DNA from: Isoperla grammatica
Taxonomy: Eukaryota; Arthropoda; Insecta; Plecoptera; Perlodidae
Assembly: GCA_945910005.1 (NCBI GenBank)
Contig: OX246743.1
Coordinates: forward strand, 11,328,587 to 11,392,586
Length of the DNA: 64,000 nucleotides
Direction of reading: 5' to 3'
Shown here piece by piece: positions 47,891 through 58,556 of the stretch (the first letter of the stretch is position 1; every line of letters begins with the position of its first letter). The notes under the pieces were generated by a model that had not been told where the DNA came from, did no database searches, and worked only from the letters and a program-made list of their open reading frames with translations. A program made the translations under genes and the position numbers.

Positions 47891-48065
47891 GATCAGATCA
47901 TATTCTTGGATATTTTTTAAATCCAATGAAAGCCTCTTTTTGGAAATCTATCTATATTTGGAGTTACAATTACACTAAGAATGAATAGAGATACAATGAG
48001 ATTCATACCTGCATACATTGAGAGCAGTGTGTTATTTACCAGTGTAAGCGAGGCAATTTTTATCG

Positions 48066-48138
48066 GCTGGCACGGCGTACGCAGTAACGTCGTAGCTTCG
48101 AATACTTGAGGTCTGGGGTTCAAAACCCATTACCCCCC
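48066..48138 (+). pseudogene. tRNA-like sequence A15
   Basis: Full-length. The 3' end has six Cs, and only A then T8 follows. Confidence 0.55.
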
Positions 48139-48337
48139 ATTTTTTTTTCCACCTATTTCACACATTTACATCATTTATATCTCAATTTGCGGCGGTTTTA
48201 TTATCAGATCGTATTCTCATGGATATTTTTTAAATCCAATGAAACCTTCTGTTCGTAAATCCATATATGTTTCGTTACATGCATACATTGAGAGCCGTGT
48301 GTTATCTTTACCAGTCCAAGCGATCCCACTTCCATCG

Positions 48338-48410
48338 TGAGGCATGGCGTACGCGGTAGCGTCGTGGACTAGTGTTTTAGAGGTCCGGGGTTCGAGACCC
48401 GTTACCACAA
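48338..48410 (+). pseudogene. tRNA-like sequence B15, Thr-AGT-like
   Basis: Full-length, with the ACCACAACG ending shared with B13 but position 26 normal. Boxes intact. Confidence 0.6.
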
Positions 48411-48564
48411 CGATTTTTTTCTTCCATATTCAGAGCAGCAAAGTTGAGAAGGGTTTACTAAGGGGAAATTATTTTTTCAAGCGCTCGTAGCTTAAAAATG
48501 TGTGGTTCAAATTTGTTTCTGTATTTTTTTAATTTTTTTTGCGTTAATTATCTTGACAATAAAA

Positions 48565-51337
48565 CGCCTAACAATCTACCCAATGTGGCTCTCGTCACAC
48601 CGTCATACTTGCGGCCCTCTTTGCAATTAAAACGCCTAAACATCTCCCCAATGTGGCTCTCGTCACACCTTCATACTTGCGGCCCTCTTTTTAATCCAAG
48701 CGCCTAACAATCTCCCCGATGTGGCTCTCGTCACTCCGCCATACTTGCGGCCCTCTTTGCAATCCAAGCGCCTAACAATCTCGCCACTTCGCCATTCTTG
48801 CGGCCCTCTTTTTAATCCAAGCGTCTTACAATCTCCCCAATGTGGCTCTCGTCACTCCACCATACTTGCGGCCCTCTTTGCAATCAAAACGCCTAACTAT
48901 CTCCCCAATGTGGCTTTCGGCACTCCATCATACTTGCGGCCCTCTTTACAATCCAAGTGCCTTAAATCTCCCCAATGTGGCTCTCGCCACTCCGCCATAC
49001 TTGCGGCCCTCTTTTGCAATCCAAGCGCTTTACAATCTCCCCAATGTCTCTCTCGTCACTCCACCATACTTGCGGCCCTCTTTGCAATCCAAGCGCCTTA
49101 CAAACTCCCCAATGTGGATCTCGTCACTCCGTCATACTTGCGGCCCTATTTGCAATCAAAACGCCTAACAATCTCCCCAATGTGGCTCTCGTCACTCGGT
49201 CATACTTGCGGCCCTCTTTGCAATCCAAGCGCCTTACAATCTCCCCAATGTGGCTCTCGTCACACCGCCATACTTGCGGCCCTCTTTGCAATCCAAGCGC
49301 TTTACAATCTCCCTAGTGTTGCTCTCGTCATTTCGTTAGACTTGCGGCCCTCTTTGCAATCAGAGCGCCTCATTATCGCCCCGATGCGGCTCTCGACACT
49401 CCGTCATACTTGCGGCCCTCTTTGCAATCCAAGCGCCTAACAATCTCCCCAATGTGGCTCTCGTCACTCCACCATACTTGCGGCCCTCTTTGCAATCCAA
49501 GCGCCTTACAAACTCCCCAATGTGGATCTCGTCACTCCACAATACTTGCGGCCCTCTTTGCAATCAGAGCGCCTAATTATCGCCTTACAATCTCCCCAAT
49601 GTGGCTCTCGGCACTCCACCATACTTGCGGCCCTCTTTGCAATCCAAGCGCCTTACAAACTCCCCAATGTGGCTCTCGTCACTCCGTTATACTTGCGGCC
49701 CTCTTTGCAATCCAAGTGCCTAACATCTCCCTAATGTGGCTCTCGCCACTTCGCCATACTTGCGGCCCTCTTTGCAATCCAAGCGCCTTACAAACTCCCC
49801 AATGTGGATCTCGTCACTCCGTCATACTTGCGGCCCTTTTTGCAATTAGAGTGCCTCATTATCGCCCCGATGCGGCTCTCGCCACTCCGTCATACTTGCG
49901 GCCCTCTTTGCAATCCAAGCGCCTAACAATCTCCCCAATGTGGCTCTCGTCACTCCACCATACTTGCGGCCCTCTTTGCAATCCAAGCGCCTTACAAACT
50001 CCCCAATGTGGATCTTGTCACTCCGTCATACTTGCGGCCCTATTTGCAATCAAAACGCCTAACAATCTCCCCAATGTGGCTCTCGTCACTCGGTCATACT
50101 TGCGGCCCTCTTTGCAATCCAAGCGCCTAACAATCTCCCCAATGTGGCTCTCGTCACACCGTCATACTTGCGGCCCTCTTTGCAATCCAAGAGCCTCACA
50201 ATCTCCCCAAGGTGGCACTTTCACTCCGTCACTCTTGCGGCCCTCTTTGCAATCCAAGCGCCTTACAATCTCCCTAATGTGGCTCTCGTCACACCGCCAT
50301 ACTCGCGGCCCTCTTTGCAATCAGAGCGCCTAACAATCGCCTTACAATCTCCCCAATGTGGCTCTCGGCACTCCACCATACTTGCGGCCCTCTTTGCAAT
50401 CCAAGCGCCTTACAAACTCCCCAATGTGGCTCTCGTCACTCCGTTATACTTGCGGCCCTCTTTGCAATCCAAGCGCCTTACAAACTCCCCAATGTGTCTC
50501 TCGTCACTCCGTCATACTTGCGGCTCTCTTTGCAATCCAAGCGCCTAACAATCTCCCCAATGTGGCTCTCACCACTCCACCATACTTGCGGCCCTCTTTG
50601 CAATCCAAGTGCCTAACATCTCCCTAATGTGGCTCTCGCCACTTCGCCATACTTGCGGCCCTCTTTGCAATCCAAGCGCCTAACAATCTCCCCAGTGGGG
50701 CTCTCACCACTCCGTCAAACTTGCGGCCCTCTTTTCAATCCAAGCGTCTAACAATCTCCCCAGTGTTGCCCTCGCCACTCCGTCATACTGGCGGCCCTCT
50801 TTGCAATCCAAGCGCCTAACAATCACCCCAATGTGGCTCTCGTCACTCCACCATACCTGCGGCCCTCTTTGCAATCGAAGCGCCTTACAAACTCCCCAAT
50901 GTGGCTCTCGTCACTCCGTCATACTTGCGGCCCTCTTTGCAATCCAAGCGCCTTACAAACTCCCCAATGTGGCTCTCGTCACTCCGTCATACTTGCGGCC
51001 TTCTTTGCAATCCAAGCGCCTAACAATCTCTCCAATGTGGCTCTCGTCACTCCGTCATACTGGCGGCCCTCTTTGCAATCCAAGCGCCTTGCAATCTCCC
51101 CAATGTGGCTCTCGTCACTCCGTCATACTTGCGGCCCTCTTTGCAATCCAAGCGCCTTGCAATCTCCCCAATGTGGCTCTCGTCACACCGCCATACTTGC
51201 GGCCCTCTTTGCAATCAAAACGCCTAACAATCTCAACGATGTGGGCTTTTGCCACTCTGCCATTCTTGCGGCCCTCTTTGCAATCCAAGCGCCTTACAAT
51301 CTCCCCAATGTGGCTCTCGTCACACCTTCATACTTGC
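48565..51337 (+). repeat. 68-bp satellite, block 16
   Basis: About 41 units. The left part matches block 14 (offset 3457). The right part, from about 49.94 kb, matches block 18 (offset about 9575) and block 12 (offset about 8496). It is also unusual for two nearby copies of the GTGGATCTCGTCACTCC type unit, near 49521 and 49803. Confidence 0.95.
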
Positions 51338-51512
51338 GATCTGATCATATTCTGGGATATTTTTTAAATCCAATGAAAGCCTCTTTTTGGAAATCTATCT
51401 ATATTTGGAGTTACAATTACACTAAGAATGAATAGAGATACAATGAGATTCATACCTGCATACATTGAGAGCAGTGTGTTATTTACCAGTGTAAGCGAGG
51501 CAATTTCTATCG

Positions 51513-51584
51513 GCTGGCACGGCGTACGCAGTAACGTCGTAGCTTCGAATACTTGAGGTCTGGGGTTCAAAACCCATTACCCCA
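51513..51584 (+). pseudogene. tRNA-like sequence A16
   Basis: One C shorter than usual at the 3' end (four Cs). Otherwise the standard module-A form. Confidence 0.53.
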
Positions 51585-51783
51585 ATTTTTTTTTTCACCT
51601 ATTTCACACATTTATATCATTTATATCTCAATTTGCGGCGGTTTTATTATCAGATCGTATTCTCATGGATATTTTTAAAATCCAATGAAACCTTCTGTTC
51701 GTATATCCATATATGTTTCGTTACATGCATACATTGAGAGCCGTGTGTTATCTATACCAGTCTAAGCGAGCCAACTTCCATCG

Positions 51784-51856
51784 TGAGGCATGGCGTACGC
51801 GGTAGCGCCGTGGACTAGTGTTTTAGAGGTCCGGGGTTCGAGACCCGTTACCACCA
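51784..51856 (+). pseudogene. tRNA-like sequence B16, Thr-AGT-like
   Basis: Full-length. Position 25 is C (GTAGCGCCG), converting the G10-T25 wobble into a G-C pair. Boxes intact. Confidence 0.6.
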
Positions 51857-52010
51857 CGATTTTTTTCTTCCATATTCAGAGCAGCAAAGTTGAGAAGGGT
51901 TTACTAAGGGGAAATTATTTTTTCAAGCGCTCGTAGCTAAAAAACGTGTAATTCAAATTTGTTTCTGTATTTTTTTTATTTTTTTTGCGTTAATTATCTT
52001 GACAATAAAA

Positions 52011-55000
52011 CGCCTAACAATCTCCCCAATGTGGCTCTCGTCACACCGTCATACTTGCGGCCCTCTTTGCAATCAAAACGCCTAACAATCTCCCCAATGT
52101 GGCTCTCGTCACACCTTCATACTTGCGGCCCTCTTTTTAATCCAAGCGCCTAAAAATCTCCCCGATGTGGCTCTCGTCACTCCGCCATACTTGCGGCCCT
52201 CTTTGCAATCCAAGCGCCTAACAATCTCGCCACTTCGCCATTCTTGCGGCCCTCTTTTTAATCCAAGCGTCTAACAATCTCCCCAATGTGGCTCTCGTCA
52301 CTCCACCATACTTGCGGCCCTCTTTGCAATCAAAACGCCTAACAATCTCCCCAATGTGGCTCTCGGCACTCCACCATACTTGCGGCCTTCTTTACAATCC
52401 AAGTGCCTTAAATCTCCCCAATGTGGCTCTCGCCACTCCGCCATACTTGCGGCCCTCTTTTGCAATCCAAGCGCCTAACAATCTCCCCAATGTCTCTCTC
52501 GTCACTCCACCATACTTGCGGCCCTCTTTGCAATCAGAGCGCCTCATTATCTCCCCGATGCGGCTCTCGCCACTCCGTCATACTTGCGGCCCTCTTTGCA
52601 ATCCAAGCGCCTAACAATCTCCCCAATGTGGCTCTCGTCACTCCACCATACTTGCGGCCCTTTTTGCAATCCAAGCGCCTTACAAACTCTTCAATGTGGA
52701 TCTCGTCACTCCGTCATACTTGCGGCCCTATTTGCAATCAAAACGCCTAACAATCTCCCCAATGTGGCTTTTGTCACTCGGTCATACTTGCGGCCCTCTT
52801 TGCAATCCAAGCGCCTTACAATCTCCCCAATGTGGCTCTCGTCACACCGCCAATTTTTGCGGCCCTCTTTGCAATCCAAGCGCTTTACAATCTCCCTAGT
52901 GTTGCTCTCGTCATTTCGTTAGACTTGCGGCCCTCTTTGCAATCCAAGCGCCTAACAATCTCCCCAATGTGGCTCTCGTCACACCGTCATACTTGCGGCC
53001 CTCTTTGCAATCCAAGAGCCTCACAATCTCCCCAAGGTGGCACTTTCACTCCGTCACTCTTGCGGCCCTCTTTGCAATCCAAGCGCCTTACAATCTCCCT
53101 AATGTAGCTCTCGTCACACCGCCATACTCGCGGCCCTCTTTGCAATCAGAGCGTCTAACAATCGCCTTACAATCTCCCCAATGTGGCTCTCGGCACTCCA
53201 CCATACTTGCGGCCCTCTTTGCAATCCAAGCGCCGTACAATCTCCCCAATATGGCTCTCGTCACTCCACCATACGTGCGGCCCTCTTTGCAATCAAGACG
53301 CCTAACAATCTCCCCAATGTGGCTCTCGGCACTCCACCATACTTGCGGCCCTCTTTGCAATCCAAGTGCCTAACATCTCCCCAATGTGGCTCTCGGCACT
53401 CCGCCATACTTGCGGCCCTCTTTGCAATCCAAGCGCCTTACAATCTCCCCAATATGGCTCTCGTCACTCCACCATACTTGCGGCCCTCTTTGCAATCAAA
53501 ACTCCTAACAATCTCCCCAATGTGGCTCTCGGCACTCCACCATACTTGCGGCCCTCTTTGCAATCCAAGTGCCTAACATCTCCCCAATGTGGCTCTCGCC
53601 ACTCCGCCATACTCGCGGCCCTCTTTTGCAATCCAAGCGCCTAACAATCTCCCCAATGTGTCTCTATTCACTCCACAATACTTGCGGCCCTCTTTGCAAT
53701 CAGAGCGCCTAATTATCTCCACGATGCGGCTCTCGCCACTCCGTCATACTTGCGGCCCTCTTTGCAATCAAAGCGCCTAACAATCTCCCCAGTGGGGCTC
53801 TCACCACTCCGTCATACTTGCGGCCCCTTTTTTCAATCCAAGCGTCTAACAATCTTCCCAGTGTTGCTCTCGCCACTCCGTCATACTTGCGGCCCTCTTT
53901 GCAATCCAAGCGCCTAACAATCTCCCCAATGCTGCTCTCGTCACTCCACCATACCTGCGGCCCTCTTTGCAATCCAAGCGCCTTACAAACTCCCCAATGT
54001 GGCTCTCGTCACTCCGTCATACTTGCGGCCCTCTTTGCAATCCAAGCGCCTTACAAACTCCCCAATATGTCTCTCGTCACTCTGTCATACTTGCGGCCCT
54101 CTTTGCAATCCAAGCGCCTAACAATCTCCCCAATGTGGCTCTCACCACTCCACCATACTTGCGGCCCTCTTTGCAATCCAAGTGCCTAACATCTCCCTTA
54201 TGTGGCTCTCGCCACTTCGTCATACTTGCAGCCCTCTTTGCAATCAAAGCGCCTTGCAATCTCCCCAATGTGGCTCTCGTCACTCCGTCATACTTGCGGC
54301 CCTCTTTGCAATCCAAGCGCCTTGCAATCTCCCCAATGTGGCTCTCGTCACACCGCCATACTTGCGGCCCTCTTTGCAATCAAACCGCCTAACAATCTCC
54401 CCGATGTGGGCTCTCGCCACTCCGTCATACTTGCGGCCCTCTTTGCAATCCAAGCGCCTAACAATCTCCCCAATGTTGCTCACGTCACTCCACCATACTT
54501 GCGGCCCTCTTTGCAATCCAAGCGCCTAACACTCTCCCCAATGTGGCTCTCATCACTTTGCCATACTTGCGGCCCTCTTTGCCATCCAAGCGCCTAACAA
54601 TCTCCCCAATGTGGCTCTCGTCACTCGGTCATACTTGCGGCCCCCTTTGCAATCCAAGCGCCTTACAATCTCCCCAATGTGGCTCTCGTCACACCGCCAT
54701 ACTTGCGGCCCTCTTTGGAATCCAAGCGCTTAACAATCTCCCGAGTGTTGCTCTCGTCATTTCGTTAGACTTGCGGCCCTCTTAGCAATCCAAGCGCCTA
54801 ACAATCTCCCCAATGTGGCTCTCGTTACACCGTCATACTTGCGGCCCTCTTTGCAATCCAAGAGCCTCACAATCTCCCCAAGGTGGCACTTTCACTCCGT
54901 CACTCTTGCGGCCCTCTTTGCAATCCAAGCGCCTTACAATCTCCCCAATGTGGCTCTCGTCACACCGCCATACTCGCGGCCCTCTTTGCAATCAGAGCGC

Positions 55001-57881
55001 CTAACAATTGCCTTACAATCTCCCCAATGTGGCTCTCGGCACTCCACCATACTTGCGGCCCTCTTTGCAATCCAAGCGCCTTACAATCTCCCCAATATGG
55101 CTCTCGTCACTCCACCATACGTGCGGCCCTCTTTGCAATCAAGACGCCTAACAATCTCCCCAATGTGGCTCTCGGCACTCCACCATACTTGCGGCCCTCT
55201 TTGCAATCCAAGTGCCTAACTGGCTCTCGCCACTCCGCCATACTTGCGGCCCTCTTTGCAATCCAAGTGCCTAACATCTCCCCAATGTGGCTCTCGCCAC
55301 TCCGCCATATTTGCGGCCCTCTTTTGCAATCCAAGCGCCTAACAATCTCCCCAATGTGTCTCTATTCACTCCACAATACCCTCGGCCCTCTTTGCAATCA
55401 GAGCGCCTAATTATCTCCCCGATGCGGCTCTCGCCACTCCGTCATACTTGCGGCCCTCTTTGCAATCAAAGCGCCTAACAATCTCCCCAGTGGGGCTCTC
55501 ACCACTCCGGCATACTTGCGGCCCTCTTTTCAATCCAAGCGTCTAACAATCTCCCCAGTGTTGCTCTCGCCACTCCGTTATACTTGCGGCCCTCTTTGCA
55601 ATCCAAGCGCCTAACAATCTCCCCAATGTGGCTCTCGTCACTCCATAATACCTGCGGCCGTCTTTGCAATCCAAGCGCCTTACAAACTCCCCAATGTGGC
55701 TCTCGTCACTCCGTCATACTTGCGGCCTTCTTTGCAATCCAAGCGCCTTACAAACTCCCCAATGTGTCTCTCGTCACTCCGTCATACTTGCGGCCCTCTT
55801 TGCAATCCAAGCGCCTAACAATCTCCCCAATGTGGCTCTCACCACTCCACCATACTTGCGGCCCTCTTTGCAATCCAAGTGCCTAACATCTCCCTAATGT
55901 GGCTCTCGCCACTTCGCCATACTTGCGGCCCTCTTTGCAATCCAAGCGCCTAACAATCTCCCCAGTGGGGCTCTCACCACTCCGTCATACTTGCTGCCCC
56001 CTTTTCAATCAAAGCGTCTAACAATCTCCCCAGTGTTGCTCTCGCCACTCCGTCATACTTGCGGCCCTCTTTGCAATCCAAGCGCCTAACAATCTCCCCA
56101 ATGTGGCTCTCGTCACTCCACCATACCTGCGGCCCTCTTTGCAATCCAAGCGCCTTACAAACTCCCCAATGTGGCTCTCGTCACTACGTCATACTTGCGG
56201 CCCTCTTTGCAATCCAAGCGCCTTACAAACTCCCCAATGTGGCACTCGTCACTCCGTCATACTTGAGGCCCTCTTTGCAATCCAAGCGCCTAACAATCTC
56301 TCCAATGTGGCTCTCGTCACTCCGTCATACTTGCGGCCCTCTTTGCAATCCAAGCGCCTTGCAATCTCCCCAGTGGGGCTCTCACCACTCCGTCATACTT
56401 GCGGCCCTCTTTTCAATCCAAGCGTCTAACAATCTTCCCAGTGTTGCTCTCGCCACTCCGTCATACTTGCGGCCCTCTTTGCAATCCAAGCGCCTACAAT
56501 CTCCCCAATGCTGCTCTCGTCACTCCACCATACCTGCGGCCCTCTTGTAATCCAAGCGCCTTACAAACTCCCCAATGTGGCTCTCGTCACTCCGTCATAC
56601 TTGCGGCCCTCTTTGCAATCCAAGCGCCTTTCAAACTCCCCAATGTGTCTCTCGTCACTCCGTCATACTTGCGGCCCTTTTTGCAATCCAAGCGCCTAAC
56701 AATCTCCCCAATGTGGCTCTCACCACTCCACCATACTTGCGGCCCTCTTTGCAATCCAAGTGCCTAACATCTCCCTTATGTGGCTCTCGCCACTTCGTCA
56801 TACTTGCAGCCCTCTTTGCAATCCAAGCGCCTTGCAATCTCCCCAATGTGGCTCTCGTCACTCCGTCATACTTGCGGCCCTCTTTGCAATCCAAGCGCCT
56901 TGCAATCTCCCCAATGTGGCTCTCGTCACACCGCCATACTTGCGGCCCTCTTTGCAATCAAACCGCCTAACAATCTCCCCGATGTGGGCTCTCGCCACTC
57001 CGTCATACTTGCGGCCCTCTTTGCAATCCAAGCGCCTAACAATCTCCCCAATGTGGCTCTCGTCACACCACCATACTTGCGGCCCTCTTTGCAATCCAAG
57101 CGCCTAACAATCTCGCCACTTCGCCATTCTTGCGGCCCTCTTTTTAATCTAAGCGTCTAACAATCTCCCCAATGTGGCTCTCGTCACTCCACCATACTTG
57201 CGGCCCTCTTTGCAATCAAAACGCCTAACAATCTCCCCAATGTGGCTCTCGGCACTCCACTATACTTGCGGCCCTCTTTACAATCCAAGTGCCTTAAATC
57301 TCCCCAATGTGGCTCTCGCCACTCCGCCATACTTGCGGCCCTCTTTTGCAATCCAAGCGCCTAACAATCTCCCCAATGTCTCTCTCGTCACTCCACCATA
57401 CTTGCGGCCCTCTTTGCAATCAGAGCGCCTCATTATCTCCCCGATGCGGCTCTCGCCACTCCGTCATACTTGCGGCCCTCTTTGCAATCCAAGCGCCTAA
57501 CAATCTCCCCAATGTGGCTCTCGTCACTCCACCATACTTGCGGCCCTCTTTGCAATCCAAGCGCCTTACAATCTCCCCAATGTGGCTCTCGTCACACCGC
57601 CATACTTGCGGCCCTCTTTGCAATCCAAGCGCCTTACAATCTCCCCAATGTGGCTCTCGTCACACCGCCATACTTGCGGCCCTCTTTGCAATCCAAGCGC
57701 CTAACAATCTCTCCAATGTGGCTCTCGCCACTCCGTCATACTTGCGGCCTTTTTTGCAATCCAAGCGCCTTGCAATCTCCCCAATGTGGCTCTCGTCACA
57801 CCGCCATACTTGAAGCCCTCTTTGCAATCAAAACGCCTAACAATCTCCCCGATGAAGCTCTCGTCACACCTTCATACTTGC
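52011..57881 (+). repeat. 68-bp satellite, block 17 (longest)
   Basis: About 87 units without a spacer. It starts like block 19 (offset about 9575 through 54.43 kb). At about 57.10-57.15 kb it holds a leader-type 53-bp unit followed by the usual leader order, so it appears to be two blocks joined without a spacer. One unit carries CCGCCAATTTTTGCGGCC near 52848, where others have CCGCCATACTTGCGGCC; the same scar occurs at 62.42 kb. Confidence 0.95.
57100..57300 (+). other. Leader sequence without a spacer (apparent block fusion)
   Basis: The shortened unit with AATCTCGCCACTTC, then CTTTTTAATC, the CAATCAAAACGCC unit with CTCGGCACTCC, and the CTTTACAATCCAAGTGCC unit follow each other in the order otherwise seen just after a spacer. 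No spacer lies upstream: the preceding units are ordinary. Unequal exchange that skipped a spacer and the first leader units would explain this. Confidence 0.7.
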
Positions 57882-58056
57882 GATCAGATCATATTCTTGG
57901 ATATTTTTTAAATCCAATGAAAGCCTCTTTTTGGAAATCTATCTATATTTGGAGTTACAATTACACTAAGAATGAATAGAGATACAATGAGATTCATACC
58001 TGCATACATTGAGAGCAGTGTGTTATTTACCAGTGTAAGCGAGGCAATTTTTATCG

Positions 58057-58129
58057 GCTGGCACGGCGTACGCAGTAACGTCGTAGCTTCGAATACTTGA
58101 GGTCTGGGGTTCAAAACCCATTACCCCCA
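58057..58129 (+). pseudogene. tRNA-like sequence A17
   Basis: Full-length, standard module-A form, T-run from 58131. Confidence 0.55.
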
Positions 58130-58329
58130 ATTTTTTTTTTCCACCTATTTCACACATTTATATCATTTATATCTCAATTTGCGGCTGTTTTATTATCAGA
58201 TCGTATTCTCATGGATATTTTTTAAATCCAATGAAACCTTCTGTTCGTAAATCCATATATGTTTCGTTACATGCATACATTGAGAGCCGTGTGTTATCTA
58301 TACCAGTCTCAGCGATCCAACTTCCATCG

Positions 58330-58402
58330 TGAGGCATGGCTTTCGCGGTAGCGTCGTGGACTAGTGTTTTAGAGGTCCGGGGTTCGAGACCCGTTACCAC
58401 CT
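58330..58402 (+). pseudogene. tRNA-like sequence B17, Thr-AGT-like, A-box damaged
   Basis: Full-length. Positions 12 and 14 are changed (TGGCTTTCGCGG), which weakens both the near A-box and the D-stem. B-box intact. Confidence 0.55.
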
Positions 58403-58556
58403 CGATTTTTTTCTTCCATATTCAGAGCAGCAAAGTTGAGAAGGGTTTACTAAGGGGAAATTATTTTTTCAAGCGCTCGTAGCTAAAAAACGTGTCGTTC
58501 AAATTTGTTTCTGTATTTATTTTATTTTTTTTGCGTTAATTATCTTGACAATAAAA

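Larger units (their letters stand above)
47891..48564 (+). repeat. Spacer 15 (674 bp)
   Basis: Complete. Partner of spacer 13. One extra C at TTACCCCCCATT near 48131. Confidence 0.92.
51338..52010 (+). repeat. Spacer 16 (673 bp)
   Basis: Complete. It shares GCGATCTGATC, TTTTTAAAATCC, GCGAGCCAAC and TTACCCCAATT with spacer 18 only. A private change is GTGTAATTCAAATTT near 51947. Confidence 0.92.
57882..58556 (+). repeat. Spacer 17 (675 bp)
   Basis: Complete. Partner of spacer 14. Private changes include GGCATGGCTTTCGCGG and CCACCTCG near the second tRNA-like part and GTGTCGTTCAAA near 58493. Confidence 0.92.

Noticed and set aside
49410..50333. Protein-coding gene in the longest open frame (307 codons), and the many similar frames across the window
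   Set aside because: The 68-nt period shifts frame every unit, several frames are open at once, 1-2 nt indel variants are common between copies, and start positions follow chance ATGs in CCAATGTGG. No splice, promoter or domain evidence was seen.
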